In this document: piece by piece, positions 26,551-35,174 of the stretch
How positions within the stretch are numbered: the stretch's first letter is position 1
Layout: the number at the start of each line of letters is the position of its first letter
Assembly (NCBI RefSeq): GCF_014654895.1
Contig: NZ_BNBE01000001.1
Coordinates: 1,116,001-1,180,000 of the forward strand
Direction of reading: 5' to 3'
DNA length: 64,000 bases
Origin: Streptomyces filamentosus
Lineage (GTDB): Bacteria; Actinomycetota; Actinomycetes; Streptomycetales; Streptomycetaceae
Made by a program: the position numbers and the translations under genes
Notes under the pieces: generated by a model
What the model saw: the letters and a program-made list of their open reading frames with translations, nothing else
Told to the model about the DNA's origin: nothing
The model's database searches: none

Positions 26551-26731
26551 GAGTGCGTGTCCTTCACCGGTTGTGTGGGTCGGACCGCGCCCACGGCGTG
26601 CCCGCATGCCGCGGCCCCACGTTCGATTATCGCCCGGGGAGACCGGTGGACGAAACGGGTGTACGCGACGCGGGTGCGCGCGGTCCGGTGTCAGAGAGGT
26701 TAGGGGGTCCGGCGCCCCGCGGTCGCGTACG

Positions 26732-26776
26732 ACGAAGCAGCCGCCGGGCGTGGATACGACCCGGCGGCTGCTTCGT
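26732..26776 (-). terminator. leuB terminator hairpin
   Basis: A perfect 17-bp stem (ACGAAGCAGCCGCCGGG at 26732-26748 with 26760-26776), 11-nt loop, 22 nt beyond the leuB stop. Confidence 0.75.
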
Positions 26777-26797
26777 GGTGTCAGTGGCGCGCGCGGG

Positions 26798-27838
26798 TCA
26801 GCTCGCTACTCGCGCGGCGAGCGCGTCGCCGATCTCGTCCGTGGTGCGGACGGCGGCGCCCCGCTCGGTGAGGTCGGCCTCGACGGCGGCCTCGACCCGG
26901 GCGGCCTCGGCCTCGTGACCGAGGTGGCGCAGCAGGAGGGCGACGGAGAGGACGGTGGCCGTGGGGTCGGCCTTGCCCTGGCCCGCGATGTCCGGCGCGG
27001 AGCCGTGGACCGGCTCGAACATGGACGGGAAGTCGCGGCTCGGGTTGATGTTGCCCGAGGCGGCGACGCCGATGCCGCCGGAGACGGCAGCGGCGAGGTC
27101 GGTGATGATGTCGCCGAAGAGGTTGTCGGTGACGATGACGTCGAAGCGGGCCGGGTCGGTGACGAGGAAGATCGTCGCGGCGTCGACGTGCAGGTAGTCG
27201 GTGGTGACCTCGGGGAACTCCTGGGCGACCCGGTCGAAGGTGTCGGTCCAGAGGTGGCCGGCGAAGGTCAGCACGTTGTTCTTGTGGACCAGCGTGAGCT
27301 TCTTGCGCGGGCGGGCCTGGGCGCGGGCGAAGGCGTCCCGGACCACGCGCTCCACACCGAAGGCGGTGTTGACGGAGACCTCGGTGGCGACCTCGTGCGC
27401 AGTGCCCTTGCGGATGGTGCCGCCGTTGCCCGTGTACGGGCCCTCGGTGCCCTCGCGGACGACCACGAAGTCGATCTCGGGCTGCCCGGCGAGCGGGGTG
27501 GCGACGCCGGGGAGCAGCTTCGAGGGGCGCAGGTTCACGTGGTGGTCGAAGGCGAAGCGCAGCTTCAGGAGGAAGCCGCGCTCCAGGACGCCGGACGGGA
27601 CCGACGGGTCGCCGATCGCGCCGAGCAGGATGGCGTCGTGCTTCTTGAGGGATTCGAGGTCGGCGTCGGTGAGGGTCTCACCGGTGGCGTGGTAGCGCCG
27701 GGCGCCGAAGTCGTACTCCTCGGTCTCCAGCTTCACGTCCTGGGGAAGCACGGCCGCGAGGACCTTGAGGCCCTGGGCCACGACCTCCTGGCCGATGCCG
27801 TCGCCGGGAATGACTGCGAGATTGATGCTGTGAGACAT
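26798..27838 (-). CDS. leuB: 3-isopropylmalate dehydrogenase
   Basis: 346-aa NAD-dependent beta-decarboxylating dehydrogenase, third step of leucine synthesis. [12 protein letters not shown] start, substrate/cofactor motifs [32 protein letters not shown] and [19 protein letters not shown] are all visible. ATG start; preceded at 77 bp by a small conserved-looking ORF in the same direction. Confidence 0.95.
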   Translation of the reverse strand: MSHSINLAVIPGDGIGQEVVAQGLKVLAAVLPQDVKLETEEYDFGARRYHATGETLTDADLESLKKHDAILLGAIGDPSVPSGVLERGFLLKLRFAFDHHVNLRPSKLLPGVATPLAGQPEIDFVVVREGTEGPYTGNGGTIRKGTAHEVATEVSVNTAFGVERVVRDAFARAQARPRKKLTLVHKNNVLTFAGHLWTDTFDRVAQEFPEVTTDYLHVDAATIFLVTDPARFDVIVTDNLFGDIITDLAAAVSGGIGVAASGNINPSRDFPSMFEPVHGSAPDIAGQGKADPTATVLSVALLLRHLGHEAEAARVEAAVEADLTERGAAVRTTDEIGDALAARVAS

Positions 27839-27915
27839 GGCGGCACCCTACTCTTCGTCCCATCGTCTGACACGGAACGTCCATCATGTGGACGAACGGC
27901 CGACCTCCGGACGGC

Positions 27916-28047
27916 TCAGTGACCGGTGGAGCCGCCGTTGTCGCGGCGGTCGAGGGCGCGCTGCAGGGCGGCGGCGGCGTTCTGCCGGGCCTCGTCGCTG
28001 GGACGGCCGGCGGAGTGGCGGACGCGGGGGGCGGTCTGAGCGGTCAT
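27916..28047 (-). CDS. 43-aa hypothetical protein upstream of leuB
   Basis: Small protein MTAQTAPRVRHSAGRPSDE... with a predicted amphipathic helix (ARQNAAAALQRALDRRD) and a polar Gly-rich end; no signal peptide. AAGGAG lies 10 nt before the ATG. It contains no run of Leu/Ile/Val codons, so it is not an attenuation leader for leuB. Preceded by three GATC-type palindromes. Function unknown. Confidence 0.65.
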   Translation of the reverse strand: MTAQTAPRVRHSAGRPSDEARQNAAAALQRALDRRDNGGSTGH

Positions 28048-28063
28048 GAGGGATCGACTCCTT

Positions 28064-28122
28064 GAGATCAGTGGTGATCCGGAACGTGCGGAGATCAGCT
28101 GCGATCGGGAGATCAGGTGATC
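28064..28122. repeat. Three GAGATCAG...GATC palindromic repeats
   Basis: GAGATCAGTGGTGATC (28064-28079), GAGATCAGCTGCGATC (28091-28106) and GAGATCAGGTGATC (28109-28122): each begins GAGATCAG and ends GATC, giving near-palindromes. They lie between the 43-aa gene and the divergent padR gene, so could be operators or leader structure. The remainder of 28123-28321 shows no gene. Confidence 0.65.
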
Positions 28123-28321
28123 GAAGGCGCCGGAAAGGGGCGGGGAGCGCCGCCGCAGGGGTTGCCTGCACGGGGCGTCGCGCTCACGGCCGCCATTCGC
28201 TGATGAAGCGAGACGTTCGGCTTCTACAAAGCTAGGGCAGGTCCCCTCATCTGTCTCCACAATTACTCGGACTTCCTACTATCTGAGACGGCCCGCTCCC
28301 CGGGACCAGCACCTCGCCACA

Positions 28322-28347
28322 CCTACCTAGGTTGCGTTCCTACCTAG
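28322..28347 (+). promoter_or_regulatory. Repeated CCTACCTAG upstream of padR
   Basis: CCTACCTAG at 28322-28330 and again at 28339-28347 (17 bp apart), the first part of the palindrome ACCTAGGT. Position just before padR suits an autoregulatory operator; inferred. Confidence 0.4.
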
Positions 28348-28366
28348 CTGGTGGTGCAATGCACCC

Positions 28367-28708
28367 ATGGCCGCAGACCGCAGATCCAGCTGGCTCAAGG
28401 GAGTCCTCGACCTGCTCGTCCTCTCCCGCCTGACCGACGGGGAGAGCTACGGGTACGAGATCGCCAAGGCGCTCGCCGAGGCGGGACTCGGCGAGATCAA
28501 GGGCGGGACGCTGTATCCCGTGCTGAACCGCCTGGAGGAGGCCGGCCTGGTGGAGGCCGAGTTCCGCGCCGCCGAGCGCGGGCCGGGCCGCCGCTACTAC
28601 CGGCTCACGGACCACGGGCGGGACCGGCTCGCGGACGAGAGCCGGGCGTGGCGGGAGTTCCACCGCACCGTCGACACCGCACTGCACCCCGGGGGACCCC
28701 GCACATGA
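28367..28708 (+). CDS. PadR family transcriptional regulator
   Basis: 113-aa winged-helix regulator with LKGVLDLLVLSRLTDGESYGYEI, GGTLYPVLNRLEEAGLV and GPGRRYYRLTDHGRDRL. The stop overlaps the ATG of the next gene (ATGA), so the pair is translationally coupled. SD before the ATG is weak. Typical of PadR/membrane-protein modules. Confidence 0.92.
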   Translation: MAADRRSSWLKGVLDLLVLSRLTDGESYGYEIAKALAEAGLGEIKGGTLYPVLNRLEEAGLVEAEFRAAERGPGRRYYRLTDHGRDRLADESRAWREFHRTVDTALHPGGPRT

Positions 28709-29499
28709 CCGACGCCGACCGCACCCACCGCATCGGCCCCGACGCCTACTTCGCGGAGCTCTCCGCCGCGCTGGCCGCCGCCGGCGTCCCGGCCGCGCAG
28801 GCCGGGGCGACCGTCGAGGACCTGCGCGCCCACCTCGCCGAGACCGGGACCGCGCCGGAGGAGGAGTTCGGCCCGGCGGCGGAGTTCGCCGCCCGGCTCG
28901 GCGGCCTCGCCCCGGAGCCCGACGCCCCGGACACCGCCTCGGAGCACTGGACCTGGACGGCGGACCTCTTCAACGACCGGCGGATGCTGGCGGTCCACGG
29001 CGCCCAGGGCTGGGAGGTGGAGTCGCTGGACGCGATCGGGCGGTTCGTCTGCCGCCGGACGCCCGGCTCGGCGCTGCGCTGGGAGTACCGCCGCGAGGTG
29101 ATCGCCGGCCGGCGCGGGCCCCGCGTCCTCGACGAGCTCGCCCCGGAGGGCTGGGAGCCGTGCGGGGAGTGGCTGGCGTACGGCTACTTCAAGCGGCCGA
29201 GCGCGGCGACGACCGGCCCGGCGGGCTCGGTGGACGCCCCGCCGGCGGCTCCGCACCGGTGGCTGTTCCTGAGCCGCCGCGGCAAGGCGGTGCTCGCCGT
29301 GTGGGCGCTCCTGGTGGGCGGCGCGACGACGGCCTTCTTCGTCGGCGCCCTCGGCACCGCCGGTCTCGCCATCGCGGTCGCCCTGACCTCGTCCCTCTCC
29401 GCGCTCTGGACCTCCGGCCTGGAGACGGCCGCGGGCCGGGAACGACAGGCCGCCGCCCGGGACCGCTCTTCCGGCACCCCCGGCAAGACTAACCCTTAA
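28705..29499 (+). CDS. HAAS/DUF1700-like membrane protein, PadR partner
   Basis: 264-aa protein. An N-terminal HAAS-like helical domain (about 12-70: YFAELSAAL...VEDLRAHL), a middle segment with repeated 'GWE' motifs (GAQGWEVESLDAIG, PEGWEPCGEW) resembling DUF2812, and two C-terminal membrane helices (about 197-235). HAAS domains commonly accompany PadR regulators and sense at the membrane; ligand unknown. Confidence 0.82.
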   Translation: MTDADRTHRIGPDAYFAELSAALAAAGVPAAQAGATVEDLRAHLAETGTAPEEEFGPAAEFAARLGGLAPEPDAPDTASEHWTWTADLFNDRRMLAVHGAQGWEVESLDAIGRFVCRRTPGSALRWEYRREVIAGRRGPRVLDELAPEGWEPCGEWLAYGYFKRPSAATTGPAGSVDAPPAAPHRWLFLSRRGKAVLAVWALLVGGATTAFFVGALGTAGLAIAVALTSSLSALWTSGLETAAGRERQAAARDRSSGTPGKTNP

Positions 29500-29573
29500 A
29501 CACGCATTGACAGGTTACTCCCACCCTGCTTGAGTCGCCCTATAACCAGTGAGCGATATCTGAGGGGTGAGAG

Positions 29574-30473
29574 ATGTCCGTGCTGCCGACCCACCACCGC
29601 ACCGTCACCGTGCGGGGCCACGAGATCGCCTACCGCGAGGCGGGCCCCGCCGGGGCGCCGGTCCTGCTCCTGCTGCACGGCTTCCCGACCAGCTCGCACA
29701 TGTTCCGCGACCTGATCCCCCGCCTCGCGGACCGCTACCGGCTGATCGCCCCCGACCACCTGGGCTTCGGCCGCAGCGCGGCCCCCTCCGCCGACGACTT
29801 CGCCTACACCTTCGCCGGCCTGGCCGAGCTCACCGCCGCGTTCACCGAGGCCCTCGGCCTGGACCGGTTCGCGCTCTACGTCCAGGACTACGGCGCCCCC
29901 ATCGGCCTGCGCCTCGCCCTCGCCCACCCCGAGCGGATCACCGCGCTCGTCACCCAGAACGGCAACGCCTACGAGGAGGGCCTGGGCGCCGACGCCTGGG
30001 CCCCCGTCCTCGCCCTCATCGAGGAGCGCACCCCCGGGACCGAGGCCCCGGTCCGCGCCATCCGCTCCCTCGACGGCATCCGGTGGCAGTACGAGACCGG
30101 CGTCCCCGCCGCGTACCGCGACCTGCTCAGCCCCGATGCCTGGCACCACGACGCCGCCCTGATGGCCCGCGAGGGCCAGGACGCCGTCCAGCTGGACCTG
30201 ATCGCCGACTACGGCTCCAACCTCGCCCTCTATCCGGCCTTCCAGGAGTGGTTCCGCACCTCCCGGGTCCCGCTCCTCGCCGTCTGGGGCGAGGGCGACG
30301 AGATCTTCGTCCCGGCCGGCGCCGAAGCCTTCCGCCGCGACCTCCCCGACGCCGAGATCCACCTCCTCCCCACCGGCCACTTCGCCCTGGAGACCCACGC
30401 CCCGGCGATCGCGGAACTGATCGGCGACTTCCTGGAGCGCCGCGTGGGGAAGCGGGGGACGAGAGGGGGATGA
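29574..30473 (+). CDS. Alpha/beta hydrolase (haloalkane dehalogenase/epoxide hydrolase-like)
   Basis: 299-aa alpha/beta hydrolase. Oxyanion motif HGFPTSSHMFRDL, nucleophile elbow VQDYGAPIG with Asp nucleophile rather than Ser, GEGDEIF acid region and TGHFALE His. An Asp nucleophile points to dehalogenase or epoxide-hydrolase chemistry instead of an esterase. ATG preceded by AGGGG. Monocistronic; physiological substrate unknown. Confidence 0.88.
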   Translation: MSVLPTHHRTVTVRGHEIAYREAGPAGAPVLLLLHGFPTSSHMFRDLIPRLADRYRLIAPDHLGFGRSAAPSADDFAYTFAGLAELTAAFTEALGLDRFALYVQDYGAPIGLRLALAHPERITALVTQNGNAYEEGLGADAWAPVLALIEERTPGTEAPVRAIRSLDGIRWQYETGVPAAYRDLLSPDAWHHDAALMAREGQDAVQLDLIADYGSNLALYPAFQEWFRTSRVPLLAVWGEGDEIFVPAGAEAFRRDLPDAEIHLLPTGHFALETHAPAIAELIGDFLERRVGKRGTRGG

Positions 30474-30475
30474 GA

Positions 30476-30517
30476 ACCGCCCCCGTCCTCGGTTGGGGGA
30501 CCGAGAAGGGGGGCGGT
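30476..30517. terminator. Hairpin between hydrolase and pruA
   Basis: Arms 30476-30492 and 30501-30517 (ACCGCCCCC and CTCGG with their complements) form a bulged hairpin between convergent genes. Confidence 0.6.
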
Positions 30518-30548
30518 GATCAGGGGCCGCTCACGCGGCGGGCGGGCG

Positions 30549-32180
30549 TCAGCCCATGTGCGGGTAGCCGTACTCGGTCGGCGGGACCAGCGTCTCCTTG
30601 ATGGCGCGGGTCAGCGTCCAGCGCATCAGGTTCTGCGGGGCGCCGGCCTTGTCGTTGGTGCCCGAGGCGCGGCCGCCGCCGAAGGGCTGCTGGCCGACGA
30701 CGGCGCCGGTCGACTTGTCGTTGATGTAGAAGTTGCCCGCGGCGAAGCGGAGCTTCTCCATCGTGTGCGCGGCGGCGGCGCGGTCGTTGGAGATGACGGC
30801 GCCGGTCAGGGCGTAGTCGGAGACCGACTCCATCTGCTCCAGCATGGCGTCGTACTGGTCGTCCTCGTAGACGTGGATCGCGAGGATCGGGCCGAAGTAC
30901 TCGGCCTTGAAGACCTCGTTCTCCGGGTCGGTGCACTCGATGACGGTCGGGCGGACGAAGTAGCCCACCGAGTCGTCGTAGGTGCCGCCGGCGATGATCG
31001 TGCAGCTCGGGTCGGAGGAGGCACGGTCGATCGCCGCCTTGTTCTTGGCGAACGAGCGCTCGTCGATGACGGCACCGATGAAGTTCGACAGGTCGGTGAC
31101 GTCACCCATGGCGATGCCGTCGACCTCGGCCGCGAACTCCTCCTTGAAGCCGTCGTTCCAGATGGAGGCCGGGATGTACGCACGCGAGGACGCGGAGCAC
31201 TTCTGGCCCTGGAACTCGAAGGAGCCGCGGGTCAGGGCGGTCTTCAGGACGGCACGGTCGGCGCTGGGGTGGGCGACGACGAAGTCCTTGCCGCCGGTCT
31301 CGCCGACGATCCGCGGGTAGGAGCGGTACTTCTCGATGTTGGTGCCGACCGTCTTCCACAGGTGCTGGAAGGTGCGGGTCGAGCCGGTGAAGTGGATGCC
31401 GGCCAGGTCGCGGTGGTTCAGGGCCACCTCGGAGACGGCGATGCCGTCGCCGGTCACCAGGTTGATGACGCCCTTCGGCAGGCCGGCCTCCTCCAGGAGC
31501 TCCATGAGGAGCACGGCGGAGTGGGTCTGCGTCGGGGACGGCTTCCAGACCACCACATTGCCCATGAGGGCGGGGGCGGTGGGCAGGTTGCCCGCGATGG
31601 CCGTGAAGTTGAACGGCGTGATCGCGTAGACGAAGCCCTCCAGCGGGCGGTGGTCCAGCCGGTTCCACACGCCCGGGGAGTTCGCCGGCGGCTGCTCGGC
31701 GAGGATCTGGCGGGCGTACGCCACGTTGAAGCGCCAGAAGTCGACGAGCTCGCACGGGGTGTCGATCTCGGCCTGCTGGACGGTCTTCGACTGGCCGAGC
31801 ATGGTGGACGCGGCCAGCGTCTCGCGCCACGGGCCGGCGAGCAGCTCGGCGGCGCGCAGGATGATCGCGGCGCGGTCGTCGAAGGACATCGCGCGCCAGG
31901 CCGGGGCGGCGGCCAGGGCCGCGTCGATCGCGTCCTGGGCGTCGGCCTCGGTGGCACCGCGGAAGGTGCCGATGACGGCCTTGTGGTTGTGCGGCTGGAC
32001 GACCTTGAACTCCTCGCCGCCGCCCATCCGCTTCACGCCGCCGATGGTCATCGGCAGCTCGCGCGGGTTCTCGGCGAGCTCCTTGAGCTTGGTCTCCAGA
32101 CGGGCGCGCTCGGGGGAACCGGGGGCGTAGCCGTGCACCGGCTCGTTGACGGGAGCGGGGACCTGGGTCACAGCGTCCAT
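30549..32180 (-). CDS. pruA: L-glutamate gamma-semialdehyde dehydrogenase
   Basis: 543-aa aldehyde dehydrogenase oxidising glutamate semialdehyde (from P5C) to glutamate with NAD+, second step of proline catabolism. VGETGGKDFVVAHP carries the general-base Glu and FEFQGQKCSASSRAYIP the catalytic Cys; C-terminal PFGGGRASGTNDK is typical. Length matches monofunctional PruA. It begins 36 bp after putA in one operon. Confidence 0.95.
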   Translation of the reverse strand: MDAVTQVPAPVNEPVHGYAPGSPERARLETKLKELAENPRELPMTIGGVKRMGGGEEFKVVQPHNHKAVIGTFRGATEADAQDAIDAALAAAPAWRAMSFDDRAAIILRAAELLAGPWRETLAASTMLGQSKTVQQAEIDTPCELVDFWRFNVAYARQILAEQPPANSPGVWNRLDHRPLEGFVYAITPFNFTAIAGNLPTAPALMGNVVVWKPSPTQTHSAVLLMELLEEAGLPKGVINLVTGDGIAVSEVALNHRDLAGIHFTGSTRTFQHLWKTVGTNIEKYRSYPRIVGETGGKDFVVAHPSADRAVLKTALTRGSFEFQGQKCSASSRAYIPASIWNDGFKEEFAAEVDGIAMGDVTDLSNFIGAVIDERSFAKNKAAIDRASSDPSCTIIAGGTYDDSVGYFVRPTVIECTDPENEVFKAEYFGPILAIHVYEDDQYDAMLEQMESVSDYALTGAVISNDRAAAAHTMEKLRFAAGNFYINDKSTGAVVGQQPFGGGRASGTNDKAGAPQNLMRWTLTRAIKETLVPPTEYGYPHMG

Positions 32181-32216
32181 AAGTCTCAGGACTCCTTACA
32201 AAGAGGGGGAGGGGGC

Positions 32217-33143
32217 TCAGCCCTTGGTGAGGATGGAGCGGACGAAGAAGAGGAGGTTGGCCGGCTTCTCCGCGAGGCGGCGCATGAAGTAGCCGTACCA
32301 GTCGGTGCCGTACGCGGTGTAGACGCGCATCCGGTGGCCCTCGGCGGCGAGGCGGTTCTGCTCCTCGGAGCGGATGCCGTACAGCATCTGGAACTCGTAC
32401 TCGTCCAGCTTCCGGCCGGCGCGGCGGGCCAGCTCCTGGCCGATGGCGATCAGGCGCGGGTCGTGCGAGCCGATCATCGGGTAGCCCTCGCCGTCCATCA
32501 GGATCTTCAGGATCCGGACGTACGCCTTGTCGATCTCGGGCTTGTCCTGGATGGCGACCTCGGCGGGCTCCTTGTAGGCGCCCTTCACGATCCGGACGCG
32601 GGAGCCGCTCGCGGCGAGGCGGCGGGCGTCGGCCTCGGTGCGGAAGAGGTAGGCCTGGATGACGCAGCCGGTCTGCGGGAAGTCCTTCCGCAGCTCCTCG
32701 TGGATGGCGAACATCGAGTCGAGGGTGGTGTGGTCCTCGGCGTCCAGGGTGACCGTGGTGCCGATCTCGGCGGCGGCCTCGACGACCGGGCGGACGTTGG
32801 AGAGCGCCAGCTCGTGGCCGTTCTCCAGCGACTGGCCGAACATCGACAGCTTGACGGACATCTCGGCACGCTCGCCGAGGCCCAGCTCCTTGAGGCGGCC
32901 GATCAGCTCCAGGTAGGCGTCGCGGGCGGCGTGGGACTGCTCGACCGTGGTGATGTCCTCGCCGACGACGTCGAGCGTGACCTCCAGACCGCGGTCGGTC
33001 AGGTCCTGGACGATCGGGACGACGTCTCCGACGGTCTCACCGGCGATGAAGCGCGCGACGACCTGCTTGGTCCCGGGCGCGGCCGACACGAGACGGCGCA
33101 TCTTGTCGCTGCGCGACGCGGCGAGGATCACGGGACCCAGCAC
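32217..33143 (-). CDS. putA: Proline dehydrogenase (monofunctional)
   Basis: 308-aa FAD enzyme oxidising proline to pyrroline-5-carboxylate. TIM-barrel PRODH motifs VTLDVVGE, LTLDAEDHTT-like segment, RIVKGAY, GSHDPRL and FQMLYGIR are visible. GTG start with GGAGG 6 nt upstream. First gene of the putA-pruA operon, divergent from a PucR regulator that probably controls it. A TAGGTT box at 33230-33235 (minus) may be its -10. Confidence 0.93.
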   Translation of the reverse strand: MLGPVILAASRSDKMRRLVSAAPGTKQVVARFIAGETVGDVVPIVQDLTDRGLEVTLDVVGEDITTVEQSHAARDAYLELIGRLKELGLGERAEMSVKLSMFGQSLENGHELALSNVRPVVEAAAEIGTTVTLDAEDHTTLDSMFAIHEELRKDFPQTGCVIQAYLFRTEADARRLAASGSRVRIVKGAYKEPAEVAIQDKPEIDKAYVRILKILMDGEGYPMIGSHDPRLIAIGQELARRAGRKLDEYEFQMLYGIRSEEQNRLAAEGHRMRVYTAYGTDWYGYFMRRLAEKPANLLFFVRSILTKG

Positions 33144-33290
33144 GGGGCACCTCCAGAGGGCAGGGGTAGAACGGGGCCGTCACCGGTCACAGGGGTACGA
33201 ACCGGGAACAGCACGGAGAACCACCGTGAAACCTAGGGATCGCTCCGATCCTGCGCCATCTACAGCTGTCACGCATCCGTGAACACGCTC

Positions 33291-33306
33291 TCAGACATAT
33301 GTCTGA
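33291..33306. promoter_or_regulatory. Perfect 16-bp palindrome between putA and pucR-type gene
   Basis: TCAGACATATGTCTGA is self-complementary over all 16 bp. A smaller inverted repeat TCACG-CATC-CGTGA (33269-33282) lies beside it. Position in the divergent region suggests the binding site of the PucR-type regulator. Confidence 0.65.
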
Positions 33307-33337
33307 AGGCGTCGTCGCGGGTGCGAGAATGGGGGCC

Positions 33338-34492
33338 GTGAAGGGCGATTACCAGGAGCTGGTGGACGAGATCTCGGCGCTGCTCGGCGCCCCGGCGACC
33401 CTGGAGAACCGCGACTTCGGGCTGATCGCCTTCGGGGCCCACGACAGCGACGACGACAGCGCCATGGACCCGGTGCGGACCCGCTCGATCCTGACCCGGC
33501 GGTCGACCCCGGCGGTCCGCGCCTGGTTCGAGGGCTTCGGGATCGCCCGGGCCACCGGTCCCGTCCGCATCCCGGCCGCGCCCGACGCGGGCGTCTTCCG
33601 CGACCGGATCTGCCTGCCGGTACGCCATCGGGGTGTCGTCCTCGGCTACGTCTGGCTGCTGGACGCCGAGCCGGGCCCCTCGCACGCGCAGCTCACCGCC
33701 GCGATGGAGGTCGCCGCCCGGATCGGCGAACTCCTCGCCGACGAGGAGCGGGCCGGCTCCGACCTCTCCCGCGAGCTGCGGGCCGTCCTCACCGCGGAGC
33801 GGGGCTGGCAGTACGACATGGCCGTCGCCGCCCTCCGGACCGCCCTGGGCCCGGACGCCGAGGGCCTGCACGCCCTCGTCTGCGTCGCCCCCTGGACCGG
33901 CGAGGACTCCCCCTCCCCCCGGACGATCCCCGGCGCGGCCGCCCTCTGCGCCCTCCCGTGGCGCGGCCCGGCGGCCGGCGGCACCGGGCACCGGGCGCTC
34001 GCCGTGCTGGTGCGGCTGCGGTCGGCCGACAACCTCTCCCCCGCCGCCACCGCCGCCGAGCGGCTGCGCGGAGCGGCGGACCCGGCGGCCGTGGCCGGGA
34101 TCGCCGCGCCCCGGCGCGGGCTCGGGGACCTGGACGCGTGCTGGCGCGAGGCGACCGCCGCGGCGCGCACCGCGCACGCCCAGCCCCGCCTCGGCCCGCT
34201 CGCCCGCTGGGCCGACCTCGGCCCGTACCGTCTGCTGACCGCCCTCCCCCAGGCCGAACCGGACCCGGCGGTACGGGTGCTGCTCGGCCCGGCCCACACG
34301 GAGCTGGCCCGCACGGCCGAGGTGTTCCTCGACCACGCGGGCCAGGCGGGCCGCACCGCGGCGGCCCTCGGCATCCACCGGCAGACCCTCTACTACCGCC
34401 TCTCCCGGGTCGAACAGCTCACCGGCCTCGACCTGGACACCGGCGAGGACCGCCTCCTCCTCCACATGGCCCTGAAGGCGGCCCGGCTCTGA
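33338..34492 (+). CDS. PucR-type regulator of proline utilisation (putative)
   Basis: 384-aa regulator starting [19 protein letters not shown]. The N-terminal region (to ~250) is a sensory domain; the C-terminal HTH of the PucR/CdaR type is clear ([34 protein letters not shown]). I choose GTG 33338: GAGAAT 7 nt before it gives a leaderless promoter, and the ATG at 33299 lies inside the operator palindrome with no SD. ATG 33329 is the other option. Divergence from putA-pruA suggests proline-responsive control. Confidence 0.87.
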   Translation: MKGDYQELVDEISALLGAPATLENRDFGLIAFGAHDSDDDSAMDPVRTRSILTRRSTPAVRAWFEGFGIARATGPVRIPAAPDAGVFRDRICLPVRHRGVVLGYVWLLDAEPGPSHAQLTAAMEVAARIGELLADEERAGSDLSRELRAVLTAERGWQYDMAVAALRTALGPDAEGLHALVCVAPWTGEDSPSPRTIPGAAALCALPWRGPAAGGTGHRALAVLVRLRSADNLSPAATAAERLRGAADPAAVAGIAAPRRGLGDLDACWREATAAARTAHAQPRLGPLARWADLGPYRLLTALPQAEPDPAVRVLLGPAHTELARTAEVFLDHAGQAGRTAAALGIHRQTLYYRLSRVEQLTGLDLDTGEDRLLLHMALKAARL

Positions 34493-34528
34493 GGGTGGGG
34501 GGCGGCGGTCACGTACGGGGAGGGCCGG

Positions 34529-35098
34529 TCACTCCCCCATGACGGTCTTGAGGCCCGCCACGAGGTCGTCGACGCTCGGCGCGGTCTCGGGGTCCGCCAG
34601 CCACTGGAACATCACCCCGGCCGTGAGGGCCTGGAGCAGCAGGCCGGCGGTCCTGGCCTTCTCCGGCTCCGCCTCCGGGTCGATGCCGAGCATCCCCTCG
34701 GCGAGGTCGAGCCGGGCCTGGCGCTGCGGTCCCTTGATCGCCTCGCGCAGGGTCTCGTCGTCGTCGAGGCGGGTGACGACCTCGGTCTGGAGCTTCCAGA
34801 TCGGGCGGCTCACCCCGGCGGTGCCGACGAGCAGGGAGCACAGCTCGCGGAAGCGCCGGTAGGGATCGGCCTCGGGCTCGTCGCTCCCGTCGATCGCCAC
34901 GATGACCTCCTGGCCCCACTCCTCGGTCAGCGCCAGGAACGCCTGCTGGAGCAGAGCGTCCTTGGAGCGGTAGTGGTAGCCGATGGAGGCGAGGTTGGTG
35001 CCGGAGGCGGCGACGATGTCGCGGGCCGTGGTCCGGCCGTACCCCTTCTCCAGGAGACAGCGCTTGGCGCCCTCCAGCAGGTCTTCCTTGTGTCCCAT
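34529..35098 (-). CDS. TetR family regulator
   Basis: 189-aa TetR protein: HTH residues ~8-55 (GYGRTTARDIVAASGTNLASIGYHYRSKDALL), C-terminal ligand-binding domain with FQWLADPE near the end. It lies convergent to the PucR gene and downstream of serA, separated from it by a terminator. Target genes not evident. Confidence 0.9.
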   Translation of the reverse strand: MGHKEDLLEGAKRCLLEKGYGRTTARDIVAASGTNLASIGYHYRSKDALLQQAFLALTEEWGQEVIVAIDGSDEPEADPYRRFRELCSLLVGTAGVSRPIWKLQTEVVTRLDDDETLREAIKGPQRQARLDLAEGMLGIDPEAEPEKARTAGLLLQALTAGVMFQWLADPETAPSVDDLVAGLKTVMGE

Positions 35099-35105
35099 GA
35101 CGGCA

Positions 35106-35160
35106 CCGTACCCGGTCGCCGGACGTCCGTCCGAGACGGTTGTCCGACGACCGGGTACGG
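35106..35160 (-). terminator. serA terminator hairpin
   Basis: Outer 13-bp stem CCGTACCCGGTCG (35106-35118) with 35148-35160 plus inner pairing, starting 14 nt beyond the serA stop. Confidence 0.65.
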
Positions 35161-35174
35161 GTGGCCCGGGGGCC

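Noticed and set aside
27916..28047. The small ORF as a leucine leader peptide for leuB
   Set aside because: It lacks a cluster of Leu codons and no U-tract terminator lies between it and leuB.
30516..33236. Plus-strand frame of over 900 codons opposite pruA/putA
   Set aside because: Antisense shadow of two well-conserved proline catabolic genes.
33299..33337. ATG 33299 as start of the PucR-type gene
   Set aside because: It lies inside a perfect palindrome, has no Shine-Dalgarno, and adds 13 residues without codon bias; GTG 33338 fits better.
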